A stretch of 64,000 bases of DNA from Vombatus ursinus. Taxonomy: Eukaryota > Chordata > Mammalia > Diprotodontia > Vombatidae. Within the stretch, counting starts at the first letter, position 1, and each line of letters opens with the position of its first letter. The stretch is taken from assembly GCF_900497805.2 (NCBI RefSeq), contig NW_020954702.1:1342708-1406707 (forward strand), read 5' to 3'. Positions 32,749 to 43,520 of this stretch are shown in pieces. The position numbers and the translations under genes are program-made. The notes under the pieces were generated by a model. It was given only the letters and a program-made list of their open reading frames with translations. It was not told the DNA's origin and searched no databases.

Positions 32749-34299
32749 AACAGAGCAAATAAGTTTGGGATCACACATTCCAGCAACAGACCAGGATCCT
32801 GCTGTGAAGGAACCTAAGAGAGAATTTCTCTTGGGGCAAAAGGAGGAGCAAGTTTCTCACCACCATCAGCATCGACCACGTGACAAACTTGTGAACTTCA
32901 AAGATCTGTAGCAGTGTCTACCGGAGCAGAAGAGACTGATAGCAGCATTGCATTGGGAGATGAAACTCACTGAGCATAAACTAGACACATCAAAGAAAGG
33001 AATCAGCCAGCCTTAGGAAAATTTCATAAGGACTCCACGGAGGAAGAACAGAACTTGCAGTGACCAAGCAAACTGGTGAAACTGAGTAAATATTTTACCC
33101 AATATACTCTTTTCTAAGACTGGATTCACTCTGCCCAGCAGCCAGAAGTGTTGAAGGAAAAACAGTGCACTTTTGATGTGGGAGGGAGGATGTTTCTGTA
33201 TTTGGAGAGCATAATGGTGGGATATCATGACAACAATATTAGAACCCTATAGGCCCTTTTGGTTACTGCTAGGAACCTTGAAAGGAAAATGGTCAGCAGA
33301 ACCCAATGTGAGTGGGAGCTGTAGCCGTAGTCTTAGAGCAGGTGCTGCAAATATAAACATAATTTCCTATACAAGGTCACAAAAAATCAGCTACAGATGG
33401 GAGGGAGGTATATTTATACATTTCATGTGAAAAACAACTAGAGATTTTAATGGGAGACAATGAATAGAGCAACAAGAATTGTACAGAATACAAAGTCATG
33501 GATAGGTTATTTGTACCGTTAGAGGGAGTACTTACAACAATGAGATCATAGAAGTATTTAAATATGCTAACCAAAGAGATCCAGGGTGTGATTCAAGTAA
33601 ATGTCAGGATTTCAATATGTTTTTTCCTTTATTAAAGAAAGGTCAGGCTTGTAAGACATTAAAATAAACCAATTATCACTTGATAGTAGAGACACAATCT
33701 TCAGGTAAAAACAGACTTATTTATGCATTAGAGAATAACAGAATCTGCAATACAATCTGTTGGTGTATTTGAACCTGAAGACAAAGTTAATAATAAGAAA
33801 AGCCTATGAGAACAGGGTTTGGAGGGAGAGTTCTTGAATGAAACTTTTGGTGCAACATCTATCCTGGTATCAGGCAACTTACCTGAATACACAAATACCT
33901 CACTACAATTTAATTATAACAGCAAATGCCAAATGAGGTAAACTGTTTGTAGAGGACCTATGAGATTAAAGTTTTTAAGGTTTTTTTTATTTTTAATGTA
34001 AATGAAGAAATGTAAGATATCAATTTAGTTTAAAATATAGCGAACACATTCTCCAGGGATATTCAGGGAAAAAAAATATAATAAAAGGCTTATTTTGGAA
34101 AATAATTGTAAAGACTAAGAACTAACAATAATAAGCCTCTTCCATAATCATTATGTTAGTTTTTCAAATGTCAACTACATCCTTTGAAGGGATGATTATT
34201 GGCTTTTCTTGGTAAACTTTTTTCCTAAAATAATATACCATGAGATAAATAATAAGAAACTGGAGGTTTTATACCCAAATAAATGTTTCTCTTCTTTTA
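32749..34299. other. Gene-free stretch, unassigned
   Basis: The first 450 bases are more GC-rich than the neighbourhood (for example CATCGACCACGTGACAAACT near 32869) and could be an unrecognised repeat. The rest is AT-rich. No exon supported. Confidence 0.4.
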
Positions 34300-34640
34300 T
34301 TAGTTATTTTGGGAGGCAATGATGCTGCCTTTCCTCTTTGTTAGTGACTTGTCTGTCATCAATGTCTGCAGAACATTCTTTGGAATATCCTCTGGGATGG
34401 CAAATCTTCATTTCTGTAGGTGAATTTAATTTTTAACAGCAGCCAGAAGTCATTTAGAACCAAGTCTGGTGAACCTGATGGAATATCAAGATGGTTAATG
34501 GGGTTTAGAGTAGATATGAGGTATAGCTATTGAATCAAGAGATCATTGCTTTTGTGAGCTTTGTGAACTGGCAGAAATTCTGAAAGAGTAGTTACAAAAA
34601 TGTATTGCACAATGGAGTCTGTCAAGGGCATTGATTTGAA
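34300..34640 (-). mobile_element. Mariner-like transposase relic
   Basis: The minus strand near 34475-34430 reads SPDLVLNDFWLLLKIK, matching the C-terminal catalytic block PPYSPDLAPSDFWLFPKLK of mariner transposases, with the third catalytic aspartate position kept. After a frame change, PEDIPKNVLQTLM (about 34400-34360) fits the following EDIQKNVTxxLK helix. Upstream the frame has stops. No terminal inverted repeats were found. A short, old fragment; the name mariner is an inference from one strong motif. Confidence 0.55.
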
Positions 34641-35039
34641 AAGATCATTTGGTTATAGAAATTCTGGTATGCTTGTTAAAATTTTAATCATATTACATTA
34701 CAGTCATACATTATATATCTCTTTTGAAGCACTTTTTCTCCCTTTATCAAGATTCTGTTACAATTGTAGTATATGTATAAAATGTTTAACACAATGAATA
34801 ACCACTGTAGTAAGGAATAAACACTAATGGTCTATTTCTAGTCATAGAACAGTTTATTATGATGGGAAAAGTTGGTCATTAATGAGAGAAGGATCTTACA
34901 ATATTTAAGTCATAGTTTTTATGTGTTTTCTGATTTTGTCTGGCTATCGATTAAGAAATCTGAGCAAAAATCTAGCTGGGAAAAGAATGATTTGGTGCTT
35001 ACAAGTATACAAAGTACATCACATATTTATAAATGTGTA
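34641..35039. other. Gene-free AT-rich stretch
   Basis: No repeat or gene recognised. Confidence 0.45.
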
Positions 35040-35252
35040 TATGTCGCATGTGCATGTATAATGTTTCATTTGATTCTCACAACAATTCTGAAATACAAAG
35101 CACTGTAGGTTTTCTTCCCAATTAAATGAGGTTCAAAGACATCAAGAAATCTGTTCATGGTTACAGCACTAATAAGCAATGGGGACTAGATACAAATTCA
35201 GGTTCTTCCTGACCCCAAGGCATTACTCCCTCTACTACAATGCACTGCCTCT
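35040..35252 (-). mobile_element. MIR-family SINE
   Basis: Antisense MIR: TGATTCTCACAACAATTCTG, GAGGTTCAAAGACATCAAGA, CATGGTTACAGCACTAATAA, CAGGTTCTTCCTGACCCCAA and AATGCACTGCC. Confidence 0.78.
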
Positions 35253-35289
35253 AAATTAACATAAAATCCTATTTAGCTGTAGATCTAAC

Positions 35290-37890
35290 ACCAAACATTT
35301 GAAGAAAAAAAAAAGATTAAACAAAAACCCACATAAAACAGAGGGTTCTAAAACCAGAAGGAAGAATTAATAAAATCTCCAAAAGAATAAAAAGTTCTCT
35401 TAACAAATAATATAATATGAAGGAAAATGAATCAGTTCATATTAAAAGACAGAATCCTATGGCCTCCCCAGAGTATGGCACTGAAATAAGAAATTTTATA
35501 ATAGTACAAAAGAAATGAAATCCATAAAAAGAGAAATTAGGAATGAATATAGGTACAAAATCAAGGCTGAATTTAAAATACAATGAACAAATTAGAAAAA
35601 AAATCGAATTAATGATGGAGAGTCTCTCTAAAGAAGTAAAAAAAGATTTTAATATGTGTGGAATACAAAAACAGCAAAGGAGGAGGCTGTGTGAAGGAAA
35701 CCGAGGTCAATCAGATTCCAGAGGAAGCCGTTTTAGGTAAAACTTTCCCAAGAATGCACCAAATGCCTCTTTTTTTTGAACATGCATCTTTTATTGATGA
35801 CTAGACTCAGATCTGAAGGTGTGATAGGACTCCTCCACATATAATATGGGAGAGTCTCCAAGAAAAACACCATTTGAGTACAAGTTCAACTGGAATTACT
35901 AGAAGACCTGGAGCAAGAGTTAGAGGAGAGCACCAGAAAAAAAACAAATGTCAAGAAGGAGGCTATTATGGTGGCAGGGCCTTGATCTCCACCAATAAGG
36001 AGAGTCCCATAGCAATGGGCTTTGGACAGGGGTTCCATCTAAATAAATGAATGTATCAATAGTCCTCAGAAAAATATTATCTCCCATAGAACTTGCATGA
36101 ACAAAATAGAAGGAAAAAAAATCAATGAACCAAACAGTCAATTAAAAATCAGAAAATGATAATCAGGTCTAAAATGAGTACAAAGAAGTTAATCTTGAAA
36201 ATCAGAGGAGAAATGGACAAATGGGAAAACAAAGATTACAGAACTGAAAAACAAAAATAAAAGTTGCTTCTTTGATAAACCTTTAACTAACCTGATGAAA
36301 AAGAAGGGGGAGGAAAATCAAAGTGAGGAGATAAAAAATTAAGTGAAATAAAAAGGATTATAAGAATATCCTATATATAACTATATGCCAGCAAAACTAA
36401 GAATTTGAAATAGAGGACTATCTATGAAAACTCAAAATGTTCAAATTAACGGAACAAAAAAAAAGACCTTAATGCGATTTTAGAAAAGGAGACAACTACC
36501 TGTGAAAGAACTACCAAATGAAAAAAAAAAACTCCTGCTACAGATGAATTTACAGAAGTCTATCAAAAATTTAAAGAGTGATAAATATTTATGCTATAAA
36601 AACTATTTTCAAAAATTAATAAAGAAAATTTTCTACCAAAGTCCCTTTTTTTGAGGCAAATATAGTCTGAATACCTAAACCAGGGAAAGATGAAGGAAAG
36701 AAAGAACTAAAGAGCATTATCATTATTGACTATCAATTGAAGCAATCTAAATAAAAACCTAACCCCTCCCCCCAAAAAAGACCACATCAATATAACTAAA
36801 AAAATGTGTTTACTTTAATTAAATTGGATTTATGCCAGGGATTGAAAGGATATTTCAACATGAGAAAACAATTAGCAATTAATTAACAATTAATTATAAA
36901 AACAACACACCAAATCCTCTTACAAGATACAACCTTCATAAATCACTAACAGAGAAGGCCTTTTTAAAAATGATGAAAACATGAATCTAAAACTGAAAGT
37001 AGTAGTATATGCAACTGGAAAACATGAGAAGCTTTCTTAATAAATAAAGGAACAAAAAAAAAAGATTCCCCTTTTTCTCCACTATTTGACAGTTATGTGA
37101 ATGCAAAGCAGTCATAATAAGACAAGAGACAGAAATTAACGACATAAAGATCAGCAAAGAAAACTAGTTCTATTTGCTGATGACATGAAGATTTACTTAG
37201 AGAGTAAAAGGAAAAAAAAACCCATTAAAATAATGGCTTTCATAAAGTAGCAGCATACAAAACAAGCCCATAAGAAAATCAACATATTTTTCATACAATA
37301 ACAATCAATATAGCAGGACATAAAAGAGATAAAAAATGTAAGTATTTGCCATGTGAAAAGTATTACGTTAAACAATGAGGATACAAATATAAGAAAACAA
37401 GTTGGTTTTACATGAACAAAATTAACACAATTAGGATTAAAAAGGAAGCAGTCAATTGGGAAAAATTTTAGCATCACTAATAAGGGTCTGATACTGAAGA
37501 TACATAGGAAACAAATACAGATATATAAGAGCAAAAACCATTCCTAATTATATAAGAGATCAAAGGACATTAGCAAACACTTCTTAGAAGTCGCAAAATA
37601 TTATATGACTATACAAAAAAATACTTCAGATCACTAATAAAAAGAAAAATGCAAATCGAAACAACTCTGAGGCTTCGCAGCACACCTAGCAAATTAGAAA
37701 ATATGGGAATAGTCAATGTTGGAAGGGTTGTAGAAAGAAAGACACACTAATGAATTAATAATTGACATGTAGTCCAACCATTCTGAAAAGCAAGTTAGAA
37801 CTGTGCTAAGAAAGTAACTAAAATGTCCATAAACTTTGACTCAAAAATACCACTGCTAAATGTATAACCCATAGAAATTTTTGTGTATAT
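35290..37890 (+). mobile_element. Old L1, ORF1 remnant to ORF2 C-terminus
   Basis: A decayed L1 of about 2.6 kb. KIELMMESLSKEVKKDF (35602-35652) may be the end of the ORF1 coiled coil. ORF2 RT follows: DKPLTNLMKKKGEENQSEEI (36275-36334), ATDEFTEVYQKFKE (GPDGFT.EFY block, 36539-36580), FLPKSLFFEANIV-IPKPGKDE (36632-36690), LVLFADDMKIYLESKRK (37167-37215, catalytic FADD kept). RPFSDT near 37480 is the KGLIS-type block, and the C-terminal domain reaches about 37870. Stops and shifts are frequent, so it is a fossil. It ends against a short inverted repeat. Confidence 0.85.
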
Positions 37891-37958
37891 GGTACCTTTT
37901 ATTCACCTCTATGGGTTATACATTTAGCAATGCTATTTCTGGACTGAAGTTTATGGCC
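37825..37958. repeat. 50-nt inverted repeat with 34-nt loop
   Basis: Arm 37825-37874 is the reverse complement of 37909-37958 at about 41 of 50 positions, including the run CTATGGGTTATACATTTAGC without a mismatch. The left arm is L1 ORF2 C-terminal sequence, so the right arm is an inverted copy of the LINE end. Confidence 0.9.
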
Positions 37959-38129
37959 TTTCTAGGATTCCCCAAAGTCCTCTGTAGGTTGGATTAAAAT
38001 GGCAGGGTCTAAAACATCGTGGATATCTCCAACAGCAGGATGAGGTAAGTAAGTACAATAGTGGACATTAATGTCATGTTCATGTCTCCCCTCTCCATTC
38101 CCTCCCCCCAGAGGCTTTTTTCTGTCTAG

Positions 38130-38215
38130 AATCACTGCCAATAAGAATCTGTGTCAAAATTTGGACTTGGGTCTTCCTGGCTAATAGTGCATCATTCTTT
38201 CCACTGTGTTACCTA
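38130..38215 (-). mobile_element. SINE head fragment
   Basis: Antisense end of a tRNA-derived SINE: GGGTCTTCCTGGCTAATAGT and TTTCCACTGTGTTACCTAG. Confidence 0.6.
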
Positions 38216-38389
38216 GATTAGATTTCTCAATCACTATCTTTGAAACCCTGGAAATAGTAAATTTGAATTTGGAAACACTTGTTCACTCTGTTATTTCCAA
38301 GCTGAGGACTAGAAGTAGTGGATATAATATGCAAAGAGACAGATTTCAGCTCAGTGTAAGGAACTACGGAGAGACAACTTGGGTTAGAG

Positions 38390-38478
38390 AAGGTTGGTGC
38401 CTAACACAAACTAGCTATGTGACCACATGCAAGCTACTTAAGCCCTCAGTGTTCCACGACCCCATGTGGGATCACAAA
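38390..38478 (+). mobile_element. MIR/CORE-SINE fragment
   Basis: CTAGCTATGTGACCACATGC and AAGCTACTTAAGCCCTCAGT match the MIR core. The piece is the target of the SINE at 38493. Confidence 0.5.
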
Positions 38479-38492
38479 AAATTTGGCAATAG

Positions 38493-38647
38493 GGGGCAGC
38501 TAGGTGGCGCAGTGGATAGAACACTGGTCCTGAAGTCAGGAGGACCTGAGTTCAAATCCAGCCTCAGACCAAACACTTGACACTTACTAGCTGTGTGACC
38601 CTGGACAAGTCACTTAACCCCAATTGCCTAAAAATGGAAAAAAAAAT
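38493..38647 (+). mobile_element. Short-form SINE (WSINE1-like), young-looking
   Basis: The head GGGGCAGCTAGGTGGCGCAG and end CCCCAATTGCCT are unchanged from the window consensus. A perfect 13-bp duplication, AATTTGGCAATAG, lies at 38480-38492 and 38648-38660. The tail is A-rich with a single TGG interruption. Confidence 0.96.
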
Positions 38648-38660
38648 AATTTGGCAATAG

Positions 38661-39304
38661 CAAAAGGTTTCTGAATAAGCAACAACCAAAAATTAATAAA
38701 AAATAAAACACATAATGAATCTGAGGTGTTTCTGTCAGTGCTTGCCCATGTTGCATTGAGCAACTTCACTGCAGCATTGGTTCTGAACACAAAACACGTG
38801 CACCTTGCACTGTGCATGCCCTCAGGTCACACAACTCCAACAAACACAGCTGAAATGCAAAAAAGGGTGTCAAGTTGAGAAAGTTTAAGAAGCCCTGTTC
38901 TACGCAAGTATGCTTCAAACTATTTTGACAGTATACTTATATCAGTTACACAATATTATTTCTAAATTATATGCATGTACTACTGTACTAATATGATACA
39001 TTATGAAAAATACACAGATAGACATTTAAAGAGTTTAAAGGTGAAATAAACAATTTTAAAATGTCTCATTTTGTTTATTAATAGTACAAAAACCTTTTTT
39101 GCTCTCACTAAAATCTAGATTTTTAAAAATGATAACACTGTGATTAATTGTAATCTATTATTTCACCTCCCTCATCCAAATAAAAAAACTTATGTATGCC
39201 CTAACAGATAGGGCAGATTATACATAATCATTGTTTTAGTGACTAATAATTCAGTTAATTTGATTTATGTAGTTAGTCAATTACGTGGATTTTTAGCTAT
39301 TTTA
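38661..39304. other. Gene-free stretch
   Basis: No repeat or gene recognised. Confidence 0.45.
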
Positions 39305-39747
39305 TTTATTTATTATTTGTTTTTAGCATTCTTTTCTTTTTAAATTTTGAGTTCTAAAGTCTCTCACTCCTTCCCACTTCCTCCTCTACCCACTGAGAAG
39401 GCAAGCAATATGATATCAATTATACATGTGAAATCATGCAATATATATTTTCATATTAGCCATATTTCAAAAAATAGAAAAATAAAGTGAGAAAACGATA
39501 CTTCAATTTGCACTCAGAGCTCATCAGTTCTCTCTCTAGTATTTTTAGGAATAGCATTTAGGATAGCATTTTTTCATCACGAATCCTTTGGAATTGTCTT
39601 GGATCATTGTATTGATCAGAGTAGCCAAGTCTTTCACAATTGATTATCATTACAACATTGCTATTACTGTACACCGTGATTGCCCAGTTTTTCTCAGTTC
39701 ACTTTTCATTAGTTCATATAGGTTTTTCAATATTTTTTCTGAAACCT
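39305..39747 (-). mobile_element. L1 3' UTR, antisense
   Basis: Same blocks as 32221-32748: TTTTTAAATTTTGAGTTCTA, TGAGAAGGCAAGCAATATGA, CATGTGAAATCATGCAATAT, CATCACGAATCCTTTGGAAT and TTCATATAGGTTTTTCAATA. It ends exactly where a plus-strand L1 5' UTR begins. Confidence 0.88.
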
Positions 39748-40640
39748 CCCTTCACTTCCAGTGTCAAGATGGCAGGAACTCATCTGAGCCCTCACAAATT
39801 TCCCTCTAAACAACCTTAGAATAATGCCTCAGAACCAGTTTGGGAGCAGTGAAGAAGCTTACCAGCCCAAGACAGCTTGGAGGGCCACCAGGAAAGGTCT
39901 GTCTTACTGGGAATGGAGGAAAACATGGTCAGAAAGCAGCATCACCAGGATGCACCCCAGAGGGCCTGCAGCAAGGACACATGCCCCAGGCAAAGCCACC
40001 AGTAAGGCCCCACCACCAGTGTAAGGCAGAAGCAACGCCGAAGCCCCAAGCAAGCCAGCAGTCTGTGAAGAACAGTGGCACAGAAAGACCCCACCCAACA
40101 GAGAGGCCTTACTCCCGGTACAAGTTAGCAGGATCCCCCCCTCCAGTGTAAGCTAGAAGCAAAGCCCCAAACCCTAGGAGAAGAAACGGGAGAGTGCAGG
40201 AAGATAGCCCAACTTTTGCATAAAAGTATAAAGTCATAAAATAAGCAGAAAAAATTAACAAAAAGCAAAAAACAAAATAATAACCTGACCATAAAAAGTT
40301 ACTATGGTGACAGGGAGGATCAAGGCACAAACTTAGAAAAAGACAATAGTGTCAAAATGGCTATAATGCAAAGTCTCAAAGAAAAATGTAAATTGATCTC
40401 AGGCAGAAAAAAAAATTCCTAGAAGAGCTCAGAAAGGATTTTTAAAAGCAAATAAAAGATGTAAAAGAAAAATTAGGAAAAGAAATGAGAGTAATGAAGA
40501 GAATCATTAAAAAGAGTCCAACAGCTTAGTAAAAAAAAAAATGGAAAAAAATATAAAAATTCACCAAAGAAAACAACTTCTTAAAACTAGAATTGTTCAA
40601 GTTGAGAAAGATGTACAAAACTAATTGAACAAAATAATTC
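39748..40640 (+). mobile_element. L1 5' UTR and ORF1 start, inverted relative to flank
   Basis: Begins near AGTGTCAAGATGGCAGGAAC, an L1 5' terminus, followed by a GC-rich 5' UTR to about 40200 and an A-rich ORF1 coiled-coil region (EELRKDF-like text near 40420, MRVMKRIIKKSP 40488-40523). The open frames in the GC-rich part (39824-40151) lie in untranslated sequence and are not genes. The stretch CCATAAAAAGTTACTATGGT (40288) recurs in reverse complement at 41267-41286. Confidence 0.8.
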
Positions 40641-42040
40641 CTTAAAAATTAGATATCATGGCAGTTTTCATCAATAATTCCTGGAAATATGATGTTTGGG
40701 CTCTTTCTTTGATCATGGCTTTTAGGTAGTCTAATACTTATTAAATTATCTCTTTTCAACCTATTTTTCAGATCAGTTGTTTTTCCAATGAGATATTTAA
40801 CATTTTCTTTTTTTTTTCATTCTTTTGACTTTGTTTTATTGTTTCTTAGATTTCCCATGGAGTTATTAGCTTCCACTTGCCTAATTCTAATTTTTAAGGA
40901 GTTTTTCCCTTCAGTGAATTTTTGTACCTCCTTTCCCACTTGACCAATTTAGCTTTTTAAGGAGTTCTTCTCTTCAGTGAATTTTTATGCCTCTTTTGTC
41001 ATTAGGCCAATTTTTTTTAAAGTGTTATTTTCTTCAGTATTTTTTGTGCCTCTTTTACCGAGGTTTTAATTCACTTTTTATAATTTTCTTGCATCCCTCT
41101 CACTTGTTTTCCCCATTTGTCCTCTATCACTCATCTCTTCCTTTAACTCTTCCAGGTATTCTTGTTGGGTTTGTGTCCAATTAGCATTTTTCTTTGAGGC
41201 TTTTTTTGGTAACTGTTTTCACATTGTTGTCTTCTTCTGAGTTTATGTTTTGGTCTTCCTTGCCACCATAGTAGCTTTTTATGGTTAAATTCTTTTTTGC
41301 TATTGTTGTTTGCTCATTTTTCCTGTCTATTTCTTGACTTTGAACTTTATGTTAAAGTTGGGCTCTGCTCACCTCAGGGTAGGGAGGCACTGTCTCAAGC
41401 TCCAGGCTTGTGTGTGTGTGTGTGTGTGTGTTGTGTGTGTGTGTGTGTGTGTGTGCTTCTGTTTTCAGAGCTATTTCTGAGGTCTGCAAGTTTTCTGTGC
41501 TTCCAAAGCAATGTGATCTTGGGGGAGGTATGGTCACTGATCTCCCGGTCTGTACTCTGGTCTTTACTCAGGAAAGGTCCCCTCAGCAGTACTCACTAGC
41601 ATTCCTCTTTGCCTTGGAAAGGTGACCAGGGCCTCTGTTGCTCTGTGACAGATCATCAGTATTCCTCTCCATCCTAGAACTATGACTCAGAACTATGGAT
41701 GGGCAATAGAGTTGTCAATAAGGGCCAGCTGTACCCAATGCTAGCAAAGGGTCCCCCTTATTCTCTTTCTGACCAATTGGCTGACCCCCTCCATCTCTGG
41801 GCTGAGAGCTTCTGAAGCTGTTGGTGTAACTGGACCCACTGTTGCAAGCAGCATGTGTGGGTCCCAGAAATGACTCAAGTTTTCTTAGGCCTGAAAAATG
41901 TCTCGCCCTGACCTTTTGTTGGCTTTGCCACTTTAAATTTTGATTTGAGGCATTATTTTAAAGGTATTTGGAGCAGAATGTTAAGAGACTTCAGCTGGGT
42001 GGCTACCCCTAGTCTGCTGTCGTTTCTCCCTGTAGGACCT
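40641..42040 (-). mobile_element. L1 5' UTR and ORF1, antisense
   Basis: Minus-strand reading starts at about 42040 (GGGAGAAACGACAGCAGACT), continues through a GC-rich 5' UTR and reaches ORF1 with heptad-like text (LKIRIRQVEANNSMGN near 40880; KFTEGKNS). ORF1 stops near 40640 at the boundary with the plus-strand copy. Imperfect repeats of the TTCAGTGAATTTTTGTGCCT type at about 40910, 40972 and 41033 reflect repeated coiled-coil units. Confidence 0.8.
41408..41455. repeat. (GT)n microsatellite
   Basis: About 23 GT units with one TTGT interruption, inside the antisense L1 5' region. Confidence 0.97.
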
Positions 42041-42124
42041 TTATTGAAAGATGCACAATATAATAATCATAATAAGTCATACATCCATGGAAGTTTTTAA
42101 GTTAATCAGACTAATCACTTTTAG

Positions 42125-42356
42125 CATAGGGACTGACACTGTGACTTTATTGATCTAAGGAGCTTCAAGGTGATGAAATTCCTGCTAAAAATGCAAGCCT
42201 GCATTTTCTCTATGATTTACAGAATCAGAGATCCCACAGCACTGATACATTTTGATTTGCCCAGTGTCATACAGCCTGCGTGTGTCAAAGGTAGGACCTG
42301 AAATCCAGGTCTTCCTGGCTGCAAGGACAACTCTCTATTTATTCTAGCACACGGAC
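42125..42356 (-). mobile_element. MIR-related SINE, antisense
   Basis: GAAATTCCTGCTAAAAATGC and GCATTTTCTCTATGATTTAC are the complement of the tail seen at 57585-57790. TTGCCCAGTGTCATACAGCC and CAGGTCTTCCTGGCTGCAAG are core and head complements. Confidence 0.65.
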
Positions 42357-42511
42357 TCTCTGCTTGCCTCAGCTTCCCCATCTGTAAAATGGGGATAATA
42401 ATAGCACCTATCTCCTGGGTTTGTTGTGAGGATCAAATAAGATAATATTTATAACATAGTAAGTAGTATATAAATGTTAGTTATTATTATCATTATTATT
42501 ATTATTATTAT
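42357..42511 (+). mobile_element. MIR 3' part with (ATT)n tail
   Basis: TGCCTCAGCTTCCCCATCTG, TAAAATGGGGATAATAATAG, CACCTATCTCCTGGGTTTGT, TGTGAGGATCAAATAAGATA and ATAAATGTTAGTTATTATTA in order: a well preserved MIR 3' half ending in an ATT repeat (42480-42511). Confidence 0.92.
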
Positions 42512-42574
42512 ACAATTATATTCCAGACAGTCAGAACTAGGAACTATTTTCTGAACTATGTTATTTTCTGCCTT

Positions 42575-42850
42575 TGCTTATTTGTGGTTTGCATCCCAAC
42601 CTAGAATGTGCTCCTTCTTCATCTCAAGCCTGTCAAAAGCCTTCTTTCCCGTTAATGTTTAGCTCTGATGTCACCTCTTCTCTAATCCTCCTGGCAAGTT
42701 CTCTTCCACCTACATTTTTCTTCAGCTCTTTGTATATTGACCTTATACTTGTCATACCCTGACCTGCATTATACTTAGTTGTGTGCATGTCATAACTTAT
42801 AGGCTCCATGAGGGCAAAGATGTATCTGTATTTTTGCAGTGTTAGGATCT
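42575..42850 (+). mobile_element. L2/L3-type 3' end
   Basis: CTAGAATGTGCTCCTTCTTC, ATGTCACCTCTTCTCTAATC, TATAGGCTCCATGAGGGCAA and GCAGTGTTAGGA follow the L2 3' UTR plan (PSAWN region, CACCTCCTC, AGGCTCCTTGAGGGCAGGG). The copy is diverged. Confidence 0.7.
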
Positions 42851-43520
42851 AATCAATAAGCATGTAACAAGAGCCTGTTGTGTGTCAGGTAATATGCCAA
42901 GTGCTAAAGATATTTATATAAAAGTGAAACAGACCCTGTCCTCAAGGAACTTACATTTTATCAGAGTTAGGCAACCTATTCACAGATGAGTAAATATAGA
43001 TTATAAACAAAATAAATATATAATGATTTAGAGTGGAGCTAACAACTGAGAGAATAAAAAAAGACTTCCTGAAGGAAGTGGCATTTGAGGTGAGTCCTGA
43101 AGAAGTCTAGAAATTGGAGCCAGCCTATGCAAAGACATAGAGGAAAGAGATGTATGGAGAACAGTATGTATCACTGGAGCCATTAGAAGTGCATTAGAAA
43201 AAAGAATGTGTAATCAGCCTGGAAAGATAGGCTGGAACCAGATTTTGAAGAGGCCTGCAGGTCCAACAGAAGCTTTCTATTTGATCCCAAAGACAATGGG
43301 GAGCCACTGAAGCTTTTGGTGGGAAGGAGTAGCCTAGTCAGGCCTGCTCTTTAGGAATATCAATTTAAGAGCTATATGGAGGATAAATTGGAGAAGGGAG
43401 GAGCTGGATACTGGGAGACCAATTAGGAGCCTACTGCATTAATCCTGGCAGGTGGTGATGCAGGCCTAGACTAGGCATGGAATTGCAATGCAAATGGTCA
43501 CATGGACTACAATAGTAATC
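42851..43520 (-). mobile_element. L2-type 3' region, antisense
   Basis: GTGTGTCAGGTAATATGCCA, GACCCTGTCCTCAAGGAACT, CTTCCTGAAGGAAGTGGCAT, CAATGGGGAGCCACTGAAGC and GGGAGACCAATTAGGAGCCT are the complement of L2 ORF2 C-terminus and 3' UTR. In sense it encodes a QWLPIVFGIK-like block. It abuts the plus-strand 3' end at 42850, tail to tail. Confidence 0.75.

Noticed and set aside
39824-40151. Overlapping Pro/Gln-rich open frames
   Set aside because: They lie in an L1 5' UTR, whose GC-rich composition creates stop-free frames.
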